Shown here piece after piece: positions 1 to 5,637 of a stretch of 5,637 nt of DNA. The DNA comes from an uncultured Terriglobus sp. (lineage in GTDB: Bacteria > Acidobacteriota > Terriglobia > Terriglobales > Acidobacteriaceae), in NCBI GenBank assembly GCA_937859825.1, contig CALMAP010000316.1:11426-17062 (forward strand), read 5' to 3'. How positions within the stretch are numbered: position 1 is the stretch's first letter; each line of letters opens with the position of its first letter. The notes beneath the pieces are model-generated. The model ran no database searches. It had not been told where the DNA came from and was given only the letters and a program-made list of their open reading frames with translations. A program made the position numbers and the translations under genes.

Positions 1-271
1 GCCCGAAGGCGATGCTCAGTGCCACGGCAACAGTAATGGCGGTGGCCACGGCGGCAACGGCGGCTGCTCCGCCAAGGCCAAGCAGCATGGCCGCGGCGAT
101 GCGAGCGCCACGGTCGCGGCCCATGTCGTCCGTGCCCGCCCAGTGCTGCGCGGACGACGGTGCCGCGATGGCTTCGCGGTCCTGCGTAACCGCGTCCTGA
201 TGACTGAAGCGCAGCACGGCACACGCAACCGCGATCCAGAGCGCGAGCAGAACAAGGGCCGTCCGCTTCAT
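1..271 (-). CDS. DppC/OppC-type ABC transporter permease, N-terminal part (cut by window edge)
   Basis: This is the start of the second membrane subunit of a peptide/nickel-type ABC importer, which would pair with the DppB-like subunit just upstream. The visible 90 codons encode a short cytoplasmic start, one hydrophobic helix (about residues 5-20), a periplasmic stretch, then HWAGTDDMGRD (residues 43-53). That is the GTDxxGRD signature found before the transmembrane core of DppC/OppC proteins, and an Arg follows at +4 as in the family. A second hydrophobic segment starts near residue 58 and runs off the window. The chosen ATG (269-271) overlaps the upstream stop as ATGA, the usual arrangement for reinitiation. 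An in-frame ATG at 281-283 would add four residues; neither has a good Shine-Dalgarno. The EAA loop and C-terminus lie outside, so the family is firm from the motif but substrate and completeness cannot be judged. Confidence 0.85.
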   Translation of the reverse strand, partial: MKRTALVLLALWIAVACAVLRFSHQDAVTQDREAIAAPSSAQHWAGTDDMGRDRGARIAAAMLLGLGGAAAVAAVATAITVAVALSIAFG

Positions 272-1149
272 GCGTTTGCCCATCGCTGCGCTGTTTGTGA
301 AGACGCGCTGTTCAACACCCCGACGCATGCAACGGAGAGCGCCATTACCATCGTGATCGCAAGCAGCACCGGCATGTCGCGGTTCATGGCCGCGCCCCAT
401 GCAAGCTGGCCCACGCCAGGGACGCCGAAGATAACTTCGACAGGGGGCACTGCGTTCAGGCCGATCAGAAACGATGTGAGCACAAGCGCAAGCACCTGCC
501 GCCGCATCGGCCATAGCAGATGCACCGAAAGCAACCGCAGTGTTCGCACACCGCTTGCGCGCGCATGAAAGAGGTGCGGCGCAATGCTGTGCGTGCGGAG
601 CAGGCGCGAGAAGAAGCGGAAGTCACGCGCCGCAACCAGCGCGAAGAGGATGGACGCCGGCCCCCCTTGTCCGGAGAGCAGGCAGAACAGCGTGAGTACG
701 CTGATGGGTACGGCGCAGAGCACCGTGGCTGCGGATGCCAGGCCGGTCTCGGCAAGCCGCCCGCGCGCAAGCAGTAGGAACGTGGCGAGCAGCAGCGCCG
801 TAAGCGGCCCCAGCAGTACTGACGGCAGCAGCAGTTTTAGGCTCGTCCACAGGCGCGGACGAAGGAGCGGCCAAACCGGCGTGGCGTACTGCCGTGAGTT
901 ACCGAAATCAAGATGCGCGGCATGCTTCAGAAAACCGGTCCACGCCTGCAGCGTGCTCACGCCGCGCTCTGTGGAGAGCGCTTCGCGCACCGCACCCGCA
1001 TGCTCCGCGTCCATCTCGCGTACGTCGGAGAAGTATCCGGGCGCGGAGCGCATCAATATCACCGTTCCAAGAGAACTCAGCAGCAGGAGCGAGAAAACAC
1101 GGCAGCCATGCAGCAGCGCGCGTGAGAGGGCACGGGGCAGTCCGGGCAT
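268..1149 (-). CDS. DppB/OppB-type ABC transporter permease
   Basis: Inner-membrane subunit of a dipeptide/oligopeptide-type ABC importer, 293 residues. An N-terminal membrane helix (about 17-35) ends in the family's R-S-A-P-G. The pre-core hallmark LDFGNS...PV...L (about 80-98) follows, then hydrophobic helices at about 106-129, 136-160, 216-233 and 255-277. The cytoplasmic EAA-type loop is seen as ARASG with His ten residues after the Gly (G200, H210). GVPGVGQL (about 242-249) and RDMPVLL near 257 match the conserved C-terminal end. The protein is slightly shorter than usual (often 305-340), lacks the common C-terminal DPR, and the Pro of its EAA loop comes four residues after the His instead of about eight. 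The ATG at 1147-1149 is preferred: GGAG lies 8 nt upstream (1158-1161) and the start overlaps the previous stop as TGATG. TTG at 1152 is an alternative. Substrate is unknown; no binding protein or ATPase gene is in view. Confidence 0.9.
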   Translation of the reverse strand: MPGLPRALSRALLHGCRVFSLLLLSSLGTVILMRSAPGYFSDVREMDAEHAGAVREALSTERGVSTLQAWTGFLKHAAHLDFGNSRQYATPVWPLLRPRLWTSLKLLLPSVLLGPLTALLLATFLLLARGRLAETGLASAATVLCAVPISVLTLFCLLSGQGGPASILFALVAARDFRFFSRLLRTHSIAPHLFHARASGVRTLRLLSVHLLWPMRRQVLALVLTSFLIGLNAVPPVEVIFGVPGVGQLAWGAAMNRDMPVLLAITMVMALSVACVGVLNSASSQTAQRWANA

Positions 1150-3563
1150 CAAACGATCTCCGCCATGCGCGTCGCTTCCTGGCGGTGATTCTGCCTCTTT
1201 TGCAGATACATGCGGCGATTCGCCATCGCCAGCAGTTCTTCAGCCGTGTCACCATCGTGAGGAAACTGGGCCACGCCCATGCTGGCAGAGAGTTCGCGCT
1301 GCATGCCTGCACGGAAGGTTGCGGCGCTGAGCGTCGCCCGCAGCCACTGCGGATCGGCCTGCGGCAGGTCTGGCCTCGCATCGGGCAGCAGAACGACGAA
1401 TTCATCGCCGCCCACGCGGGCTGCCGTGTCATAGCTGCGGCAGCGCAGTTGCAGTTCCGTTGCCAGCGCCTGCAAGAGGTTGTTGCCCGCGAGGTGGCCC
1501 TCAAGATCGTTGATCCTGCTGAAGAAGTCCAGATCGAAGACCAGCACCGAGAGTTCGCTGCCCATGCGGCGGCAACGGTTCACCTCGCCGTCGATGCGCT
1601 GGAAGATGCTGCGGGCGTTCGGCAGGCGAGTAAGGTAGTCGGTGCCGCTGTCGCTCTCCGCGTGCTGGAAGCGCAGGGCGTTCTGCACGGCGAGTGAGAA
1701 TTTGCTTTCAACCGCCTGCAGAATGCGCAGGTGGTCGCGCGTGAAGGCATCCGCCTCGGACGCATAGAGCGTGAGTACGCCGAGAATGCCCTCCTGCAGA
1801 TCGAAGAGCGGAACTGCAACCGCACTCAGCAGGGTCGTGGCCGCCTCTCCGGTCCCGCAGTAAGTCGGTTCTACCGTGGCGTTGCCATTCAGAATCGGCA
1901 GACCGCTCTGCGCCGCCCAGCCTGAGATGCCTTCTCCCAGCGGGATCGGCTCTTTACGGAACGCACCCGTGTATTCGTCACTGAGGTAGTGGCACGTCAC
2001 CGTCTCGGTGTCCTTCAGGTAGAGCGCAAAGCATGCAAAGGGAACAAGCGCACGCAGCCTGCTGGACATCGTCCACGCGGTTTCGCCCAGGCTGAGCGAG
2101 CTGCCGATGGCCTGGCTCATCTCGAAGAGTGTTTGCGCCTCGTGGTTGGCTGCGGCGATCAGCTTGAGGCAATGGATAGATGTGGATGTTCCCTCATTTT
2201 CGCCACTCGCATGCTCGGCGCTGCCTACGGCAAAGCCTGCGCCCGGTGCATCGCAACGCTGAACATCCACATCAAGGTTCAGCGCAACGAAGTTGTCCCT
2301 GCCACTCATCGAGCGCTCCAGGTCCATGTAGCGCTGTTCCAGTATCTGGACCACCATGGGATCGAACTGTGTCCCCGCGGAGCTCTTCACAATTTCCATG
2401 GCCTTCTCAAGGGGCATGGCTTTGCGATAGGGCCGGTCCGATGCAAGCGCGTCGAAGCAGTCCACGACGCTGAGAATGCGCGCACCAAGCGGGATGTCTT
2501 CGCCACGCAGACCCTCGGGATAGCCCTTCCCATCCCAGCGCTCATGGTGCGATCGCACGATGGGCACCACGGGGTAGGGGAAGCGCACGCGCTCCAGGAT
2601 GTCCGCACCCACAACCGGGTGGATCTTCATCTTCTCGAACTCGTCCGGCGTCAGCTTGCCGGGCTTGTTGATGATGTGTTCCGGCACGGCGAGCTTGCCA
2701 ATGTCGTGCAGGAAGGCCGCAATCTGCAGCGCCTTCTTCTCGTCTTCGCCCAGGCCCATGGTGCCGGCGATGTCGGTCACGTAATCGCGCACGCGGAACA
2801 GGTGCTCGTGCGTGTTGTGGTCCTTCGCCTCGATGGCCATGGCAAGGCCCTCAATGGTGCGCAGGTGCAGTGCCTCGGTCTCCTCCAGGTGGCTACGCCG
2901 CTCTTCCCACTGTTCGACCTGCGCGTTGTAGGCGCGGTACAGCGTGTAAGCGACCGGCAGCAGCAGCGCGGCCGTGGCCCAGCCGAAGTGCGCGCTCAAA
3001 AGGTCTGCCGCAATCGCAAGCGCGGCGCCCACAAGGTAAAAGGGCAGGAACCAGCGAAACTCCTTCTTCCAGAGCTCAATTGCATTTGCCCCCTGCGACC
3101 ACGCGACAACCATCGCAACGGGAACGGTGTTGCACAGAAAGTAGGCCGTTGCGGCGAAGACCATGGCGACCGGCACCGGTGTGCCCGAACTGGTCAGCAG
3201 ATAATAGAAGGCATTCGCGCAGGCCGTGCTGTAGATGCTGTTGGCAATGTTGAACAAACATTGCGTCACTGCCAATCCGCTGAACCTGCGGATGCGGCAC
3301 TGTGCTGCAACCGACAGCGCCGCGATCATGCAGCTCTGGAACGGGGTGAGCTGGATGATCGCCAGAAAAATGAAGAGGTAGTTCAGAGACATGGACCCGC
3401 TGCCGCTGGGCCGCTTGACCTTTAAACCAGAGCTGAGCAGAGCTGCGGCGAGGAAGACGCAGAACGTAATCCATTGGCTGCCTCCGGTCGCCGCCGACCG
3501 GGCAAACAGGAGCAATCCTGCAGCGACCACGGCCGTCACCAGAACTTTTGCACGAATAGGCAC
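1149..3563 (-). CDS. Membrane-bound HD-GYP / GAF / GGDEF cyclic-dinucleotide turnover protein
   Basis: A predicted bifunctional second-messenger enzyme of 804 residues. Residues 1-212 hold about seven hydrophobic segments (near 7-24, 31-47, 60-89, 105-123, 129-155, 171-191, 193-212) of no family I can name. A charged linker helix (213-235) leads to HD-GYP (about 236-415), with HDIGK at 286-290, H315, HHERWDGKGYP at 339-349 and D368, all expected for a working c-di-GMP phosphodiesterase. A polar linker (418-460) precedes a GAF domain (about 470-630; GEGISGWAAQSG, then ILGVLTLYA). The GGDEF domain (about 640-795) has metal ligands D677 and D720, GGDEF at 718-722 and an RxxD inhibitory site (R709, D712). 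N694 and S682 replace the residues matching PleD Asp344 and Lys332. The GTG start has AGGAGG 11 nt upstream, and an in-frame TAA lies 24 nt before it, so no earlier ATG is possible. Net activity, synthesis or breakdown, cannot be read from sequence. Confidence 0.93.
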   Translation of the reverse strand: MPIRAKVLVTAVVAAGLLLFARSAATGGSQWITFCVFLAAALLSSGLKVKRPSGSGSMSLNYLFIFLAIIQLTPFQSCMIAALSVAAQCRIRRFSGLAVTQCLFNIANSIYSTACANAFYYLLTSSGTPVPVAMVFAATAYFLCNTVPVAMVVAWSQGANAIELWKKEFRWFLPFYLVGAALAIAADLLSAHFGWATAALLLPVAYTLYRAYNAQVEQWEERRSHLEETEALHLRTIEGLAMAIEAKDHNTHEHLFRVRDYVTDIAGTMGLGEDEKKALQIAAFLHDIGKLAVPEHIINKPGKLTPDEFEKMKIHPVVGADILERVRFPYPVVPIVRSHHERWDGKGYPEGLRGEDIPLGARILSVVDCFDALASDRPYRKAMPLEKAMEIVKSSAGTQFDPMVVQILEQRYMDLERSMSGRDNFVALNLDVDVQRCDAPGAGFAVGSAEHASGENEGTSTSIHCLKLIAAANHEAQTLFEMSQAIGSSLSLGETAWTMSSRLRALVPFACFALYLKDTETVTCHYLSDEYTGAFRKEPIPLGEGISGWAAQSGLPILNGNATVEPTYCGTGEAATTLLSAVAVPLFDLQEGILGVLTLYASEADAFTRDHLRILQAVESKFSLAVQNALRFQHAESDSGTDYLTRLPNARSIFQRIDGEVNRCRRMGSELSVLVFDLDFFSRINDLEGHLAGNNLLQALATELQLRCRSYDTAARVGGDEFVVLLPDARPDLPQADPQWLRATLSAATFRAGMQRELSASMGVAQFPHDGDTAEELLAMANRRMYLQKRQNHRQEATRMAEIV

Positions 3564-3574
3564 GGCGCGGAACG

Positions 3575-3580
3575 CCTCCT
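3575..3580 (-). promoter_or_regulatory. Shine-Dalgarno of the HD-GYP/GGDEF gene
   Basis: The minus strand reads AGGAGG, a full anti-16S match, 11 nt before the GTG at 3563. The spacing is a little long, but no other start codon lies between it and the upstream in-frame TAA, so it fixes the GTG start. It sits 2 nt after a perfect inverted repeat. Confidence 0.8.
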
Positions 3581-3582
3581 CA

Positions 3583-3599
3583 GCAGAGAATTACTCTGC
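3583..3599. repeat. Perfect inverted repeat next to the ribosome binding site
   Basis: GCAGAG and CTCTGC (6-bp arms) flank a 5-nt AT-only loop. In the minus-strand transcript this would be a small hairpin ending 2 nt before AGGAGG. It could be an operator-like palindrome, a protein-binding RNA hairpin, or chance. The stem is short and has no U-tract after it, so it is not called a terminator. Confidence 0.5.
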
Positions 3600-3610
3600 A
3601 CCTATCGGCA

Positions 3611-3628
3611 GAAGAGGTGGTGCTCTTC
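3611..3628. repeat. Perfect inverted repeat at the mannosidase stop codon
   Basis: GAAGAG and CTCTTC arms (6 bp) flank a 6-nt GTGGTG loop (plus-strand reading). The repeat overlaps two bases of the TGA stop (3627-3629). In the transcript it forms a modest hairpin without a following U-run, so it is at most a weak 3'-end stabiliser or pause site and a poor intrinsic terminator. Confidence 0.45.
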
Positions 3629-5637
3629 AGTGCTTGCCCGGCGATACCGGTTGCGCGGACATCATAAACTCCAGTTCTCCTCCGTTCGCAATTTCGGAGT
3701 GCAACAGGTACCACCGATCCAATCGTTTGGCATTCAGCCTGACGGCGCGCACATAGACGGCACCTGCCTCCGCACCGCTCGCGCGTATGTGGAGCAACTT
3801 TCCGTTGGGCAGATGTACCGTCATGCGGTCGAAGCGCGGCGTTCCGATGGAGTAACGCGGTATGCCCGGCGTGACGGGGTAAAAGCCCATCGCCGAGAGG
3901 ATGTACCAGGCCGACATTTGCCCCGCATCGTCATTCCCTGAGAGACCATCGGGTCCGTCGTGGTAGTTCTGCGTCGTTGCCTGGCGAACACGTAGCTGAG
4001 TCTGCCACGGCGCACCGGCGTCGTCGTACAGGTAGGCGATGTGATGACTTGGCTCGTTGCCGTGGTTATAGTGACCGCCATCGAAGAGGCCGTCCAGCTT
4101 CTTCACGAATGCCGCGTTTCCACCTTCGAGCGCAATCAGGCCAGGCACGTTCTGCGGCACAAAGAAGGTGTACTGGTAGGGCAGTCCCTCGGTGATGTAG
4201 TGGTAATTGCCCGACGGGTCGAAGGGCGTGTCCCAGGTGCCGTCACGGTGGCGACCGCGCGCAAAGCCTGTTTGCGGATCGATTACGTTACGCCAGTTTT
4301 CCGACCGCTTCAGGAAGCGCACGGCATCTTCGTGGTGTCCGAGTGCCTTGCCAAAGCTGGCCAGAACGAAGTCGTCATAGGCGTACTCCAACGTGCGCGA
4401 GACCTGTTCCCTGGTGTGAAAGGCCTCACGAACCGGGTTCTCCAGCGGAATGTAGCCGATCTTTTCATAGTCCGCCAGGGCACGACGGCCCTCGCCAAGC
4501 AGGTACTGCTCACGCGGTGGAGTCGTGGTCGCATCCAGCTTCATAAGCTTCCATGCAGACTCAGTGTCAAAGCCCCGGATGCCCTTCGCATACGCGTCGG
4601 CGATGATGGCCGGCACATGGTTGCCAACCATCGCCGAGGTGTAGCTGTTCCACAGGGGAAAGTTCGGCAGAAATCCACCCTGCTCGCCCTTGGCAACCAG
4701 CGAACGCACCATATCGAGGTCGCGCGCAGGATCAAGGATGGTGAACAGCGGGTGCACGCCACGAAAGGTGTCCCACACGGAGAAGTCGTCATAGTACGTG
4801 AACCCCTGCGCGTGCTCGACGTGGCCTCCGCCGCCAAAGCTGGGATAGGTGCCGCTGACATCGCTAAAGGTCCGAGGCACCAGGCTGGCGTGATACATCG
4901 CGGTGTAGAAGATCGTGCGCTCTGCGTTTGTCCCTTCGACATCGATCAAACCGAGCTGCTTCTGCCACGCGCTTCGAGCGTTCGCCACAACAGCCTGATA
5001 GTTCCACTCAGGAATCTCAGACTGCAGGTTACGGCGTGCCTCGTCGACGCTGATGAATGAGGTGCCGATGCGTACACGCACGGTGCGGTCTTTTGGCAGG
5101 TCCAACTGGGCGTAAGCACCCATGGGCGCGCTGCCGGTGATCGTCGACGCGCCGGGATGCCGCTCCACGCCCGACCACGTGCCCGCTTCCCGCAACGGCG
5201 TTTCGAACTGCATTACGAAATAGCCCGAGAAGCCTGCGGGCAGCCCATTGCCTGCATAGCTGCGATGCACTGGATTGCTGCCCGTGACCTCACCCCGCGC
5301 AAGATCCATGTTTACCGTGCCGCTGCCGAGGCGAACGTTGTTCTGCAAGGCAATCACTGCCAAGGTGGTCCCCTCGGGATAGCGAAACTGCATCATGCCC
5401 GCGTGCAGCGTGCCGGAGATACTGGCTTGAATCCCGGTGTCCACGAGATCTACGCTGTATTCATACGGCGTGGCCTGCTCCGTGGCATGCGAAAACGAGG
5501 AGGCGCGCTCGTCTGCCCGCAGCTTGTCATTATTGCGCAGAGGCATAACGGTGAAGCTGCCGTAGTCCTGCACGCACGAGCCGCTAAGAAAGTGGCTGCC
5601 GCGAAAGCCCTGAATCTTCGCGTCTTTGTAGTAGTAG
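3627..5637 (-). CDS. Family GH92 exo-alpha-mannosidase, N-terminus cut by window edge
   Basis: A calcium-dependent inverting glycosidase family that removes alpha-linked mannose from glycans; members are usually exported. 669 residues plus stop are visible. The frame stays open to the window edge and reads YYYKDAKIQGFRGSHF then LSGSCVQDYGSF, a conserved GH92 N-terminal-domain stretch, so the GTG at 5573 is not the start. Some 80-120 residues, including any signal peptide, are probably missing. Counting from that GTG, the beta-sandwich domain reaches about residue 190 and the (alpha/alpha)6 barrel follows: YYDDFSVWDTFRG (260-272), GGFLPNFPLW (299-308), the EGLPYQYTFFVPQ segment with the likely general acid E462, NEPSHHIAYLY (506-516), and GNDDAGQMSAWY (546-557) with acidic residues fitting the base/calcium region. 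All catalytic landmarks look intact. Linkage specificity (alpha-1,2, -1,3, -1,4 or other) cannot be assigned. It lies 63 nt upstream of the signalling gene on the same strand. Confidence 0.93.
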   Translation of the reverse strand, partial: YYYKDAKIQGFRGSHFLSGSCVQDYGSFTVMPLRNNDKLRADERASSFSHATEQATPYEYSVDLVDTGIQASISGTLHAGMMQFRYPEGTTLAVIALQNNVRLGSGTVNMDLARGEVTGSNPVHRSYAGNGLPAGFSGYFVMQFETPLREAGTWSGVERHPGASTITGSAPMGAYAQLDLPKDRTVRVRIGTSFISVDEARRNLQSEIPEWNYQAVVANARSAWQKQLGLIDVEGTNAERTIFYTAMYHASLVPRTFSDVSGTYPSFGGGGHVEHAQGFTYYDDFSVWDTFRGVHPLFTILDPARDLDMVRSLVAKGEQGGFLPNFPLWNSYTSAMVGNHVPAIIADAYAKGIRGFDTESAWKLMKLDATTTPPREQYLLGEGRRALADYEKIGYIPLENPVREAFHTREQVSRTLEYAYDDFVLASFGKALGHHEDAVRFLKRSENWRNVIDPQTGFARGRHRDGTWDTPFDPSGNYHYITEGLPYQYTFFVPQNVPGLIALEGGNAAFVKKLDGLFDGGHYNHGNEPSHHIAYLYDDAGAPWQTQLRVRQATTQNYHDGPDGLSGNDDAGQMSAWYILSAMGFYPVTPGIPRYSIGTPRFDRMTVHLPNGKLLHIRASGAEAGAVYVRAVRLNAKRLDRWYLLHSEIANGGELEFMMSAQPVSPGKH

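Noticed and set aside
16..255. Minus-strand frame of 79 codons with a proline/leucine-rich product
   Set aside because: Out of frame with the DppC-like gene, whose GTDDMGRD motif and ATGA overlap identify the true frame.
584..1697. Overlapping plus-strand open frames (584-1330 and 894-1697)
   Set aside because: Arg/Ala/Ser/His-rich products antisense to the DppB-like gene and the GGDEF end; no motif and no convincing start site.
1989..3425. Long plus-strand open frame of 478 codons opposite the signalling gene
   Set aside because: It lies wholly antisense to a gene with clear catalytic motifs; its translation shows no domain or membrane pattern, as expected from a GC-rich shadow frame.
3583..3628. 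Intrinsic terminator after the mannosidase gene
   Set aside because: Both stems are only 6 bp and neither is followed by a U-tract on the transcribed strand.
3564..3700. Sigma-70-type promoter before the signalling gene
   Set aside because: No convincing -35/-10 pair could be read; AT-rich bits such as TAAT in the inverted-repeat loop are too weak to call.
4041..5060. Plus-strand open frame of 339 codons opposite the mannosidase
   Set aside because: Antisense to conserved GH92 coding sequence, with no recognisable motif in its translation.
5571..5573. GTG as start of the mannosidase
   Set aside because: The frame stays open upstream to the window edge and encodes conserved GH92 residues (GFRGSHF, LSGSC), so the true start is outside the window.

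Overview
The window reads as a piece of a GC-rich bacterial chromosome. The gene complement points to a soil-type Acidobacteriota, perhaps a Terriglobus/Granulicella-like member of Terriglobia. That placement is an inference from overall protein style (a membrane HD-GYP + GAF + GGDEF protein next to a family GH92 glycosidase); it was not tested by a search.

All four genes lie on the minus strand, so transcription runs from high to low coordinates. From 5637 down: (1) a family GH92 exo-alpha-mannosidase, complete at its C-terminus but cut by the window edge at its N-terminus; (2) a 63-nt gap (3564-3626) holding two short perfect inverted repeats and a strong Shine-Dalgarno; (3) an 804-residue membrane protein with an N-terminal multi-pass region, an intact HD-GYP phosphodiesterase domain, a GAF domain and a C-terminal GGDEF domain; (4) a DppB/OppB-type ABC permease joined to gene 3 by a TGATG stop-start overlap; (5) the first 90 codons of a DppC/OppC-type permease joined to gene 4 by an ATGA overlap and cut by the left edge. 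No gene-free stretch exceeds 63 nt, and no RNA gene, mobile element or CRISPR array was seen.

The tight overlaps make genes 3, 4 and 5 a probable translationally coupled operon: a cyclic-dinucleotide turnover protein made together with the two membrane subunits of a peptide-type importer. The mannosidase is close enough upstream to share a transcript, but the gap with its own ribosome binding site leaves room for separate control. The most testable oddity is in the GGDEF domain. Signature, metal ligands and the RxxD inhibitory site are intact, but the residue matching the guanine-contacting Asp344 of PleD is Asn and the one matching Lys332 is Ser, so the cyclic dinucleotide it makes should not be assumed.
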